A stretch of DNA of 64,000 bases from NCBI GenBank assembly GCA_029932675.1, contig JAOZPP010000005.1, positions 13,235 through 77,234 on the forward strand, given 5' to 3'. Made by a program: the position numbers and the translations under genes. The stretch comes from a bacterium. Its GTDB lineage: Bacteria; SM23-81; DAOVCL01. A model generated the notes under the pieces. The model saw only the letters and a program-made list of their open reading frames with translations, had not been told where the DNA came from and did no database searches. Below are positions 16,816-25,536 of this stretch, piece by piece (the first letter of the stretch is position 1; each line of letters begins with the position of its first letter).

Positions 16816-17202
16816 GTGGTAGACCTAATCCACGGCACCCCTGCTGAGCCCTTAAATTACCCCTTCCTGCAGCAGGGAAAATGCGGAAGTTCTAATAGTA
16901 CCTCCTACTTTCAGCAGATCCTTAGCCAGAAGCTGGAGGAAGGGAACCAGGACCTAAAGTTCTCCTCTCATGCAATTCAGAGGTTGGCTTCCCGGGAGAT
17001 CAACCTCACCTCCTATGATCTGAGCAGGATCAACGGAGCTGTGGAAAGGGCAAAGGCGAAGGGGGCCAAGGATTCATTGGTTCTCTTAGGCAACTTGGCC
17101 TTTGTAGTCAGTGTGGAAAACAAGACAGTTATCACCGCCTTAGTCGATTCTTCCCTCCGGGAGAGGGTCTTTACCCAAATCGACAGTGCGGTGATAGCTT
17201 AA
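16816..17202 (+). CDS. Small flagellar operon protein (TIGR02530-like)
   Basis: About 128 aa. The GTG at 16816 is preferred because AAGGAGG ends 8 nt before it; GTG 16807 and ATG 16810 overlap or crowd the ribosome-binding site. The core 'KFSSHAIQRLASREINLT' and 'GAKDSLVLLGNLAFVVSVENKTVITALV' (read in parts) matches the small conserved protein found between flgD and flgE in many flagellar operons. Function not established; a role in hook assembly is likely from position. Confidence 0.85.
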   Translation: MVDLIHGTPAEPLNYPFLQQGKCGSSNSTSYFQQILSQKLEEGNQDLKFSSHAIQRLASREINLTSYDLSRINGAVERAKAKGAKDSLVLLGNLAFVVSVENKTVITALVDSSLRERVFTQIDSAVIA

Positions 17203-17232
17203 AACCGGGCTGGACCCCTTTGGGGAGGCCCA

Positions 17233-17258
17233 GGGCTGCTGAACGAATGAAGCAGCCC
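17233..17258. repeat. Intergenic hairpin before flgE
   Basis: Perfect 8-bp arms GGGCTGCT/AGCAGCCC with a 10-nt loop, in the 77-bp gap before flgE. There is no U-run, so an mRNA stability or processing element is more likely than a terminator. Confidence 0.5.
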
Positions 17259-17279
17259 AGAAGAAGGGGGTAGATTAAA

Positions 17280-19322
17280 ATGATGCAGTCTCTTTATGCC
17301 GGTGTATCCGGGTTGAGGAACCATCTCACCAGGATGGATGTTATCGGCAACAACATAGCCAATGTGAATACCATAGGCTTTAAGGCGGGGAGGGTAACCT
17401 TCAAAGAGACTATGGCCGCCCTCCTGCGGGGAGCGACCAGGCCTACCTCTGACAAAGGAGGGGTTAACCCTATGCAGATAGGGTTGGGAATGGCCATTGG
17501 TTCAATCGATAACCTCTTTACTCAAGGGAGCTTGGAGACGACTGGGATCATTACCGATCTGGCCCTGCAGGGCGATGGCTTCTTTGTCCTCCGGGATGGG
17601 GAGAAGAGGTACTATACCAGAGCGGGCGCCTTTCGGGTGGATTCCCTGGGAAGGTTGGTCAACCCAGATGGTCTCATAGTCCAGGGGAGGATGGCTGATG
17701 CCTTGGGAACTATAGGATCGGGAACGGTGGTGGGGGATATAACCCTCCCCTTTGGGCAGAAGACAGCAGCCAAGGCTACATCGAGGATAGGTTTTACCTG
17801 CAACCTGGATTCCAGGGAGAGCCCCTTGGGAGCGATCTTCGACTCCAAATCCCTCTTCGCCGTTGAGGATGGAAGCAGCGATATGAATGGCCTCTATGCC
17901 AATGGTAATGCGGACAGTAGTTTATCCCTCACCCCAGGGGATACGGTTACAGTGCAGATAGGGACCGCAACGGCTACCTACACCTATGTGGATACGGACG
18001 CGGGAACCACCTCCGATGATTTCCATACCATCAATGACCTCATAGCCGAATTGAACAACGACTTCTCCAGCACCGTTACCGCGAGCATAGATTCGGACGG
18101 GGCCATCAATATCCTCAATGGTTCAGGTGGGGATATTGTCTTGACCATCACCAGCTCCAATACCACCTTGCAGAGCGCACTGGGAGCAGGGAGTGGGGTA
18201 ACCATTGCCGACGGCGAGTCCCATCTCACAGACCAGTTCTCCCATACGGCCACGGGGAGCGATCTTTTGGTCAACCTGAGGGATTCAGAGGGGAACAGCC
18301 TGGGACTGGGAGCAGGGGATGCAATTAGCATCAGCGGTTCCATTGCAGGAACGGGGATTGGGGCGAATAGCTTTACTGTGGGCACCCATACCTTATCCGA
18401 TCTGGCCACAGAGATCGAGGCTGACTTCGATAACTCCATCCCTGCAGGTGGCAATGATATAGCTGAGGTGGTCATCGACAGCGACGGCTCCATCAAGGTA
18501 GGGACTGTGGCTGGAGCCCCCTCCCAGATAACATCGGTTACCGTGAACTGCAGTGGGAAGGCCACCTTCAACACGGCGATGACCTTTATGCAGACGCAGC
18601 AACCAACGACTGTCTCCCATTCCACCTCGATCACCGTCTATGACAGCCAAGGGGGGACGCATGTGATCACCTTTACCTTCACCAAAGATGCCACCGCGGA
18701 AAACACCTGGAATTGGACAGCTTCTGTAGAGGAGCCAGCGACGGTGATCAGCGGCTACTCAGGGAAGATTGAGTTCAACTCCGATGGTTCCTTGAAGAGC
18801 TTCAGCTACGACACGGGCAGCAGTTTCAAGTTTGATCCAGGGACTGGTGCTGATAGCCCGGTGGAGATTAGCTTGGATCCCGGTGAAATTGGTGGTTTCA
18901 ATGGTATCACTCAGTTTGCTTCTTCCTCCACCACCATCGCCTCCAGCCAGGACGGATACGGAATGGGAACCTTGGACTCTATCTCCATCGGTGAGGATGG
19001 AACGATCACTGGCTCCTTTACCAACGGGGTGTTGCGCACCTTGGCTCAGATATCACTTGCTTCCTTCAACAACCCGGAAGGACTGAAGAAAGCCGGGGAT
19101 AACCTCTTTGAGGAGACCACCAACTCTGGGCTTCCCCTTATCGGTGCGGCTGGGACCACCGTCCACGCCACCATATCCTCCGGGGCACTGGAGATGTCCA
19201 ATGTAGACCTGGCTCAGGAATTCGTCAATATGATCGTCGCTCAAAGGGGATTTCAGGCCAACGCCCGTATTATTACTACCAGCGATGATATGCTGCGGGA
19301 ACTAGTCAACTTGAAGAGGTAA
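17280..19322 (+). CDS. flgE: Flagellar hook protein FlgE
   Basis: A 680-aa hook subunit, longer than the 400-aa enteric form. The N-terminal rod/hook domain ('SLYAGVSGLRNHLTRMDVIGNNIANVNTIGFKAGR', given as one family signature: GNNIANVNTIGFK) and the C-terminal helix ('LAQEFVNMIVAQRGFQANAR') are intact. The extra length lies in the middle (about 190-430): threonine-, serine- and glycine-rich surface domains repeated in style ('LTPGDTVTVQIGTATATYTY', 'LGAGDAISISGSIAGTG'). AAGAAGGGGG precedes the ATG pair. Confidence 0.96.
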   Translation: MMQSLYAGVSGLRNHLTRMDVIGNNIANVNTIGFKAGRVTFKETMAALLRGATRPTSDKGGVNPMQIGLGMAIGSIDNLFTQGSLETTGIITDLALQGDGFFVLRDGEKRYYTRAGAFRVDSLGRLVNPDGLIVQGRMADALGTIGSGTVVGDITLPFGQKTAAKATSRIGFTCNLDSRESPLGAIFDSKSLFAVEDGSSDMNGLYANGNADSSLSLTPGDTVTVQIGTATATYTYVDTDAGTTSDDFHTINDLIAELNNDFSSTVTASIDSDGAINILNGSGGDIVLTITSSNTTLQSALGAGSGVTIADGESHLTDQFSHTATGSDLLVNLRDSEGNSLGLGAGDAISISGSIAGTGIGANSFTVGTHTLSDLATEIEADFDNSIPAGGNDIAEVVIDSDGSIKVGTVAGAPSQITSVTVNCSGKATFNTAMTFMQTQQPTTVSHSTSITVYDSQGGTHVITFTFTKDATAENTWNWTASVEEPATVISGYSGKIEFNSDGSLKSFSYDTGSSFKFDPGTGADSPVEISLDPGEIGGFNGITQFASSSTTIASSQDGYGMGTLDSISIGEDGTITGSFTNGVLRTLAQISLASFNNPEGLKKAGDNLFEETTNSGLPLIGAAGTTVHATISSGALEMSNVDLAQEFVNMIVAQRGFQANARIITTSDDMLRELVNLKR

Positions 19323-19400
19323 TTCCTTGGTATTAATGGGAGCCTAACCTTGATAGCCGCCTCCCCTCTCTGGGGGGCAACAAGCTAAACTAAAGAAGAG

Positions 19401-20924
19401 ATGAAGATTCTCTATATCTGGGTTCTCCTATCCATTCCCCTTTTGTGCTCATCCTGTGCTAAAAAGCCGACTAAAGAGGAGAATCATCCACCGGTGATAA
19501 GCAAGCTTAAAGCAAGCCAATCGGCGGTTGACCTGCGCACCGATGTGATCATTACCGCGCAGGTTACTGATCAGGATGAGGATGTACTCAGTTCGGTTTG
19601 GGGGGCCAACTGGGGGGAGTTTAAGGCCACCTCCCTTGATTCGGCTATCTGGACTTCACCTTCCTCTCCAGTTATTGCCACCATTAGGTTAAGGGTCTCC
19701 GACGGAAATGGGGGGAGTGCCAGGGATAGCTTACAGATAATGGTGAGGAATAACCCACCCCAAATAATGGCCCTTACTGCCCCCATCTCCAATCTGACCT
19801 TGGGGGGAGAGACGGTGATCGGGTGCCAAGCTACGGACCCTGATGGGGATACCCTCAGCTATCAGTGGGAGAAGGATGGAGGGGAGTTCTCCCAGTTCTG
19901 GGGGGATTCCTGCAGATGGGTAGCCCCGGCTGCGGAGGGGGTCTATCAGATCAAGGTGAAGGTCTCTGACGGCAAGGGAGGGCAGGCCAGGGATAGCCTC
20001 CAATTGAATGTGTATAGCGAATCCGGATGCTGTTGGATATCCGATACGTTTAACGATCGCCTAGTGAAGGTCTCCCCTGGGGGCATAATCCTCCTGCGGT
20101 TAAGTGGTTTCTCCCGACCAATGGGGTTGGCCGTCAACCCCGCAGAGGAGGTCTGCTGGGTAGCGGATACCTACAACGATCAGGTCCTTAAATTGAACTC
20201 TCAGGGGAAGAGTGAGGTTAAGGTGACTGGGTTCCAAGCCCCCAAGGCCCTCTCCTGTTTCTGGGTGGAAGGGTCCTGCTGGATAGCCGATTCTGGGGGA
20301 GATCGGGTAGTGAAAGTGGCTTATGATGGAGAGGAACTCCTTAGGGTGGGAGGGTTCAATTCTCCCCAATCTTTAGCCGTTGATGAGAGGGATGGAAGCT
20401 GTTGGGTAGCAGATACAGATGGGGACCGGGTGATTAGACTCTCTCCCTCCGTACCTGATGGGGCAAGGGTGGATAGCCTCTCCTCAGACTATGCTATGAT
20501 AGTAGGGGGATTGGGAGGCCCCATAGCTGTTTCCGTAGGAAGATTGGATGGCTCTTGTTGGGTTGCGGAGAGGGACTCCAACCAAGTGGCCAAGATCTCC
20601 CCCCAGGGGGAAGTTCAGCTACGGGTAAATGGTTTTCAGGCCCCTCAAGCAGTAAGCGTAAACTCTAAGGATGGAACTTGTTGGGTAGCAGATACTGGGG
20701 GAGATCGAGTGGTCAAGCTCTCCCCCTCGGGGGAGCTCCTTCTAAGGGTGGAGGGTGAGTTTCATCAACCCTATTCAGTAGCGGTCAACCCCACCGATGG
20801 TTCCTGTTGGGTAGCAGACACCTATGGTTATCGGGTGGTGAAGCTTTCCCGGCAAGGAGAGGTTCTCTGCACCATAACTGGCCTCAAAGCCCCCCGGGTT
20901 ATCTCCGTTAATCCAGGGCAATGA
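19401..20924 (+). CDS. Lipoprotein with two Ig-like domains and a seven-bladed CWVAD propeller, inside the flagellar locus
   Basis: A 507-aa lipoprotein. The N-terminus 'LLSIPLLCSSCAKK' has a lipidation cysteine at residue 19. Two PKD/cadherin-like domains follow (about 30-112 and 113-205), each ending 'VSDGxGGxARDSLQ'. Residues 208-507 form an NHL-type propeller of seven blades, each opening with 'C-W-(V/I)-(A/S)-(D/E)' (for example SCWVADTDGDRV, TCWVADTGGDRV). It overlaps flbD by 4 nt, so it is a true operon member, not a stray insertion. It is not a known flagellar component. A periplasmic or surface role near the motor is possible; function unknown. Confidence 0.85.
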   Translation: MKILYIWVLLSIPLLCSSCAKKPTKEENHPPVISKLKASQSAVDLRTDVIITAQVTDQDEDVLSSVWGANWGEFKATSLDSAIWTSPSSPVIATIRLRVSDGNGGSARDSLQIMVRNNPPQIMALTAPISNLTLGGETVIGCQATDPDGDTLSYQWEKDGGEFSQFWGDSCRWVAPAAEGVYQIKVKVSDGKGGQARDSLQLNVYSESGCCWISDTFNDRLVKVSPGGIILLRLSGFSRPMGLAVNPAEEVCWVADTYNDQVLKLNSQGKSEVKVTGFQAPKALSCFWVEGSCWIADSGGDRVVKVAYDGEELLRVGGFNSPQSLAVDERDGSCWVADTDGDRVIRLSPSVPDGARVDSLSSDYAMIVGGLGGPIAVSVGRLDGSCWVAERDSNQVAKISPQGEVQLRVNGFQAPQAVSVNSKDGTCWVADTGGDRVVKLSPSGELLLRVEGEFHQPYSVAVNPTDGSCWVADTYGYRVVKLSRQGEVLCTITGLKAPRVISVNPGQ

Positions 20925-21121
20925 TCCACCTGACCAGACTGAACGGCAAGCCGGTGGTGGTTAATGCGGAGCTTATAGAGACGATGGAAGCTACCCCGGA
21001 CACCATCCTCACCCTCACTACGGGAAGGAGGATAATGGTAAAGGAGGATATGGAGGAGGTAGTGGAAAAGGTGAAGGAGTATTTAAGGGAGACTAGGGTA
21101 TGGACATTACCACCTTCATAG
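20921..21121 (+). CDS. flbD: Flagellar protein FlbD/SwrD
   Basis: A 66-aa protein starting 'MIHLTRLNGKPVVVNAELIE' and containing 'TGRRIMVKEDMEEVVEKV', the normal family pattern and length. In Bacillus SwrD raises flagellar motor power; it is usually encoded directly before motA, as here. It overlaps the lipoprotein stop by 4 nt and motA by 22 nt. Confidence 0.93.
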   Translation: MIHLTRLNGKPVVVNAELIETMEATPDTILTLTTGRRIMVKEDMEEVVEKVKEYLRETRVWTLPPS

Positions 21122-21894
21122 GGATTATCAGCGGGGTCTTTGTCCTCATAGTAGCCATCTTTATGGGTGGTGGGTTGGCCATCTTCATCAACGTCCCCTC
21201 GATGATGGTGGTAGTGGGTGGGACCTTTGCCGCCACCCTGATCAACTATCCACTGCCGGAGATGCTTAGGCTGATCAAGGTGGTGAAGAATGCCTTCCTC
21301 CATAAGGTGATCTCTCCGGTAGAGACCATCAACAAGTTGGTTTCTTTTGCCGAGATAGCCCGCAAGAACGGGATGCTTGCCTTGGATAAAGAGCTTAAGA
21401 GCATCGATGATAACTTCCTGCGGGAGGGGATGCAATTGGCCGTAGATGGGATGGACCCAGAGCTGATCAGAAATGTCTTGGAGGTGGAGAAAGCATTCTT
21501 AGAGGAGAGACACACGGTGGGTCAAGGGATCTGTAAGGCTATGGGGAAGTATGCCCCTGCCTTTGGTATGCTGGGGACCCTTATTGGACTTATCCAGATG
21601 CTCAGATCCCTTGATGATCCAACCCAGATAGGGCCGGGGATGGCTGTTGCCTTGATTACCACCTTCTATGGGGCCTTGATGGCCAACCTTCTCTTCCTCC
21701 CCTTGGCCGGGAAGTTAGAGACCCTCTCTCAACAGGAGTTGCTCCTCAAGGAGCTGGCCGTAGAGGGGATACTGGCCATCCAGGCCGGGGATAGCCCCCG
21801 CATAGTGGAGCAGAAGCTGCGCGCCTTTTTGGCCCCCCATCTTCGGGCAGGGATAAAGAGGAAGAGGGCAGGGGAGGGCGAAGGTGGCGGTTAA
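21100..21894 (+). CDS. motA: Flagellar motor stator protein MotA
   Basis: A 264-aa stator subunit with four membrane helices: a pair near residues 3-50 and a pair near 148-205. Family motifs include 'FINVPSMMVVVGGTFAATLI' and 'GMLGTLIGLIQMLRSLDDP', with the conserved prolines and the charged cytoplasmic loop between helices 2 and 3. It overlaps motB by 11 nt. Confidence 0.96.
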   Translation: MDITTFIGIISGVFVLIVAIFMGGGLAIFINVPSMMVVVGGTFAATLINYPLPEMLRLIKVVKNAFLHKVISPVETINKLVSFAEIARKNGMLALDKELKSIDDNFLREGMQLAVDGMDPELIRNVLEVEKAFLEERHTVGQGICKAMGKYAPAFGMLGTLIGLIQMLRSLDDPTQIGPGMAVALITTFYGALMANLLFLPLAGKLETLSQQELLLKELAVEGILAIQAGDSPRIVEQKLRAFLAPHLRAGIKRKRAGEGEGGG

Positions 21895-22636
21895 GAAGAG
21901 GAAGAAACCGGCGGAGGAAGGGGCACCTGAATGGATGGTCACCTATGGAGATCTGATGACCTTACTGATGACCTTCTTTGTCCTGCTCTTCTCCTTCTCC
22001 TCCATTCAGGAGGCCAAGTTCAGGAATGCTATCGGTTCCTTGAAGGGGGCCTTGGGGGTGCTCTCCAAGAACCCTAAGGCGATGAGCCAGGTTAAGTCTG
22101 ATGAGCGATTTATCCCCCAGAGGGATAGGAAGTTGATGAGGGCCTTGAAACAGGTGAGGAAGCTCTCCCAGGAGGGGAGGTTCAAGGGACAGATAAAACT
22201 GGTAAAGACGGAGAAAGGGTGGTTGGTGAGCATCTCCAATCCAGTGATGTTTGAGATCGGCAAGGCAGAGATCAAACCACCTCTCTACCCTGTTTTAGAC
22301 AAGATAGCGGAGATAATTAGGGTCAAGCCAATGGAAGTGCGAGTAGTGGGCCATACCTGCGATCTTCCTATCCACACCAGCCAGTTCCCCTCCAACTGGG
22401 AACTCTCGGCGACAAGGGCAGTGAATGTGGTCAAATACTTTGAGTCCAAGGGGATTCCAGGGGCTAAATTTGCCGCGGTGGGGAGGTCCAAATACTCCCC
22501 CATCGTTCCCAACGATTCGGAAAAACATAGAAGGTTAAATCGGAGGGTGGAGATATACTTGGATTACATTAACCCTCCCCTAAAGCCAGTAGAACCGCTT
22601 ACCCCTATCTCCCCATCAGGAAAGGAGGAGAGCTAA
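21884..22636 (+). CDS. motB: Flagellar motor stator protein MotB
   Basis: A 250-aa stator subunit with GTG start. The single membrane helix begins 'EWMVTYGDLMTLLMTFFVLL', carrying the ion-binding aspartate at residue 23. The C-terminal OmpA-like peptidoglycan-binding domain (about 120-225) has 'VRVVGHTCDLPI', 'NWELSATRAVNVVKYF' and 'NRRVEIYLDY'. Sequence alone does not settle whether protons or sodium drive it. Confidence 0.96.
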   Translation: MAVKKRKKPAEEGAPEWMVTYGDLMTLLMTFFVLLFSFSSIQEAKFRNAIGSLKGALGVLSKNPKAMSQVKSDERFIPQRDRKLMRALKQVRKLSQEGRFKGQIKLVKTEKGWLVSISNPVMFEIGKAEIKPPLYPVLDKIAEIIRVKPMEVRVVGHTCDLPIHTSQFPSNWELSATRAVNVVKYFESKGIPGAKFAAVGRSKYSPIVPNDSEKHRRLNRRVEIYLDYINPPLKPVEPLTPISPSGKEES

Positions 22637-23214
22637 TGGCAGCAAAGAAGAAAGAACCAGTAAAGGAGGGGAAGGAATCCCCTCCTCTCCAGGAGCCTGT
22701 TGAGCCCAAGGACCAGCCCAAAAAGGGGTTTATGTCGGGCAAGTTAAAAAAAGTGGCCTTCCCTCTGATCGTAGTCATCCTTTCCTATGTTGTGGTAACT
22801 AAAGTAATTTCCCCAAAGCTATTGGCGGAGAAGAAGGAATTGGAGAAGAAGAAGAAATTGGAGCTAAAAGGAGAAGAGGAGAAACCCAAGGATAAGTCTC
22901 CAGATAAGATGATCGGGCAGGTTTATACCATCTCTGACATAATAGTCAACCCAGCAGGCTCCAATGGGGAGAGGTTCGTCAAAACCTCTATAGCCCTGGA
23001 GATAGAGGGGGCTAAACTTACCGAGGAACTGACCAAGAGGGATGTCCAACTCAGGGATATATTGATTGGTATCTTCACCAGCAAAACGATTGGGGAACTT
23101 ACCAATCCGGCGAGGAGAGAGGATCTGAGGAGAGAGGTTAAGGAGAAGATAAACTCACTTCTGGTATCCGGAAAGATAAAGAATGTTTACTTCACTGATC
23201 TGGTGATCCAATAA
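22636..23214 (+). CDS. fliL: Flagellar basal body-associated protein FliL
   Basis: A 192-aa single-pass protein: a charged N-terminus, a membrane helix (about 35-55), then the periplasmic FliL domain ('YTISDIIVNPAGSNGERFVK', 'LRREVKEKINSLL', 'VYFTDLVIQ'). FliL rings surround and support the stator. The ATG shares its A with the motB stop codon (TAATG). Confidence 0.93.
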   Translation: MAAKKKEPVKEGKESPPLQEPVEPKDQPKKGFMSGKLKKVAFPLIVVILSYVVVTKVISPKLLAEKKELEKKKKLELKGEEEKPKDKSPDKMIGQVYTISDIIVNPAGSNGERFVKTSIALEIEGAKLTEELTKRDVQLRDILIGIFTSKTIGELTNPARREDLRREVKEKINSLLVSGKIKNVYFTDLVIQ

Positions 23215-23237
23215 CTTGCAGCAACCATGGAGTCCTA

Positions 23238-23305
23238 TACAATTAGCAATTAACAAGTTAGCTGAACCGGAGGCCATTTTCCATTGCTAATTGATCGTTT
23301 CCCTA
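23238..23305. repeat. AT-rich inverted-repeat element, copy A
   Basis: AATTAGCAAT (23241-23250) pairs with ATTGCTAATT (23283-23292). Much of the element is the reverse complement of the one at 27377-27449, including the shared words CGATCAATTA and AATGGAAAATG. It lies in the fliL-fliM gap. Confidence 0.6.
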
Positions 23306-23336
23306 TCAATCCGTGGTTATCATTAAGGAAGGAGCG

Positions 23337-24392
23337 ATGCCTGGTATCCTATCCCAAGAAGAGATAGATCAGTTAGTCTCCTCGGTGGCTAAGGGAAAGA
23401 CTGAAGAGAAGAGGCCGTTTGGTGCGAGGAAAAAAGCGATTCCCTATGATTTTCGTCAACAGAACATCATCCCTAAGGCCTCGCTGCATGCTATAAAGAG
23501 CCTCCACACCGATTTTGCCAAGTCGCTGAGTATTTTTCTCCTGCGGACGGTGAAGAATGAACTGGGGGTGAAGTTGGCCACGGTCAATTCCCTTCCCTTG
23601 GGGGAGTTTATCAAGTCTCGTGCCAACCCTACCTATCTCAGCTTAGTGAGGCTTAAACCCTATAATGGTGAGTTAATCATAGATATCTCCCCTAATCTGG
23701 TTTTCCTTTTAGTCGATCTCCTCTTCGGAGGGACAGGCAGTCCCCCACCGGCAAATGGGGTAATTACCCATATGGAGAAGAAGTTTATGAGAAAATTGGT
23801 GGAGGGGATGCTCAGTGAGTTCAAAGCGATCTGGGAAAAGGTAACCCCCTTTCATCCGAGGATAGAAACCGAAGGAACAGACCCCGCCATTGCCGGTTCA
23901 CCCTCCGACTTGGAGAATGCGATGATGGTGACCTATGAGTTGACCCTGGGGGAGGGTTCAGAGGGTCATCTCCCCTTAAGCTTCTGCTACACTGCTAAGC
24001 TTCTTAAATCGCTGGTAGCTGTCTTGGGACAGAAAAAGGTAGGGGAGGGGGAACTGCCCCCAAGAGAGGAGGCTCAGACCGAGGAGTTGCTGAAGAGTTT
24101 GAGTCAAGTGGAAATGCCTGTGTCCGTAGAGCTTGGCAGGACCCTTCTGACCATCAGGGATTTGATTGGCCTTCAGATAGGGGATGTCATTCGGTTAGAC
24201 AATTACATAGATGATGAGTTGAAAGTCGAGGTTGAGGACAGAGCGAAGTTCCTGGCCCGGCCAGGGGCTTATCGAGGGAGGAAGGCGGTGATAATATCTT
24301 CAATCTTTAAGGAAGGAGAGGTGAGAAATGGCCAGCAAAAAGGGAAAGGTGAACCCCCAGCCGACGGAGGAAGAGGCCCCAAAGGCGGGTAA
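23337..24392 (+). CDS. fliM: Flagellar motor switch protein FliM
   Basis: About 352 aa. The ATG at 23337 follows AAGGAAGGAG and gives the canonical start 'MPGILSQEEIDQLVSSV', the CheY-binding segment; an upstream GTG at 23313 is less likely. A middle CheC-like domain (about 45-225) and a C-terminal SpoA domain ('PVSVELGRTLLTIRDLIGLQ', near 265) follow. The tail past the SpoA domain overlaps fliN by 65 nt, which is unusually long. Confidence 0.95.
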   Translation: MPGILSQEEIDQLVSSVAKGKTEEKRPFGARKKAIPYDFRQQNIIPKASLHAIKSLHTDFAKSLSIFLLRTVKNELGVKLATVNSLPLGEFIKSRANPTYLSLVRLKPYNGELIIDISPNLVFLLVDLLFGGTGSPPPANGVITHMEKKFMRKLVEGMLSEFKAIWEKVTPFHPRIETEGTDPAIAGSPSDLENAMMVTYELTLGEGSEGHLPLSFCYTAKLLKSLVAVLGQKKVGEGELPPREEAQTEELLKSLSQVEMPVSVELGRTLLTIRDLIGLQIGDVIRLDNYIDDELKVEVEDRAKFLARPGAYRGRKAVIISSIFKEGEVRNGQQKGKGEPPADGGRGPKGG

Positions 24393-24864
24393 GGGTCCAG
24401 AGGAGGAGGAAATCACCGAGGAGGCATCAACTGATAGGGCGGCGGTGGAGGATCAAGCCACTATAGATCAACCAGACCCGGATGCCAATCTAAAGTGGCC
24501 AGAGGAGGAGAACCCTTCTGGAGAGGGGAAACCCACTGAGGAAGAAGTGGTAATCCAAGATGCCCAATTTGATCAGATTAAGCCCCCCCAGTCTACTGGT
24601 AAGGGTAACAACATAGATCTCCTTCTCGATGTCAATCTCCCCATCTCGGTGCAATTAGGAAAGACATCGATGACCATCCAGGAGCTTTTAGAGATTAGCC
24701 CTGGTTCGGTGATTGAGCTGGACAAGATGGTAGGTAGCCCGGTGGAGATTTTGGCCAATGACAAAACTATAGCCCAAGGTGAGGTAGTGGTGGTTGATGA
24801 GAATTTCGGGGTAAGGATAACCTCTCTCCTTAGCCCGGCGGAAAGGATAAAGAGCCTCAGATGA
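24328..24864 (+). CDS. fliN: Flagellar motor switch protein FliN
   Basis: A 178-aa C-ring protein. The first 90 residues are an acidic, proline- and glutamate-rich extension. The SpoA domain follows ('LLLDVNLPISVQLGKTSMTI', 'LLEISPGSVIELDKMVGSPV', 'VVVDENFGVRI'). The ribosome-binding site GGAAGGAGAGG lies within fliM coding sequence. It overlaps fliO by 4 nt. Confidence 0.95.
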   Translation: MASKKGKVNPQPTEEEAPKAGKGPEEEEITEEASTDRAAVEDQATIDQPDPDANLKWPEEENPSGEGKPTEEEVVIQDAQFDQIKPPQSTGKGNNIDLLLDVNLPISVQLGKTSMTIQELLEISPGSVIELDKMVGSPVEILANDKTIAQGEVVVVDENFGVRITSLLSPAERIKSLR

Positions 24865-25406
24865 AGGTTTTCCTCCTTATAAGCTCAATTCTGAACCAGC
24901 AAGGTCCAGCCCTCCCCTTCTCCTATCAGGAGCCAACCCCCCTCTCCCCGGGGAGCTTCTGGAACCTGGCCGGGAAGACCATTGGCTCGCTCTTCCTTGT
25001 CTTGGGATTAATCGTTTTGTTCATATTCTTTTTGAAGAGGCTTAATCTCCGCGGCCCGTTAACTGGTTCCCACTCGAATATAGTGAAGGTCATCTCTCAT
25101 CAGACCCTTCTTCCCAAGAGATCCCTCTACCTGGTCAAGGTGGCCGAGAAGTTCCTCGTGTTGGGGGTGAGCCCCTCCGGAATAAACCTGATAACCGAAC
25201 TGGAGGATGGGTTGGAAGCAGAATTGCAGGGTCAGAATAATCTCAGCGGATTTTCCCAGCAGTTGGATAGGTTCCTCTCTAAATTCAAGGGTAGAACATC
25301 CTTAAAGATGATGACCTCTCTGCAATCTGAATTTCAGGGGAACCTGAGGAAGATACGAGAGAGGATTGGTAATTTGGAGAAGCTTGTCAACTCCAGTTTG
25401 CAGTAG
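24861..25406 (+). CDS. fliO: Flagellar biosynthesis protein FliO
   Basis: A 181-aa membrane protein with one main helix (about 38-58, 'IGSLFLVLGLIVLFIFFLKR'), then the FliO domain ('VKVISHQTLLPKRSLYLVKV', 'LVLGVSPSGINLI'). FliO assists assembly of the FliP ring. Position between fliN and fliP is standard. Confidence 0.9.
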   Translation: MKVFLLISSILNQQGPALPFSYQEPTPLSPGSFWNLAGKTIGSLFLVLGLIVLFIFFLKRLNLRGPLTGSHSNIVKVISHQTLLPKRSLYLVKVAEKFLVLGVSPSGINLITELEDGLEAELQGQNNLSGFSQQLDRFLSKFKGRTSLKMMTSLQSEFQGNLRKIRERIGNLEKLVNSSLQ

Positions 25407-25536
25407 GGGGGAAGGTGTTGTCATTAATATGGACTATCGCTCCCCTGGTGCTCCGCAAGGTCTTATTAACCAATTGGAGACTCCCTGAAGAGTAGATGGT
25501 GAGGGAAGGTAAAAATGATTTAAGGAGGTTTAAATC

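Noticed and set aside
19401-20924. The propeller lipoprotein as a recent insertion into the flagellar operon
   Set aside because: It overlaps flbD by 4 nt, has no flanking repeats or mobile gene, and looks like its neighbours in composition.
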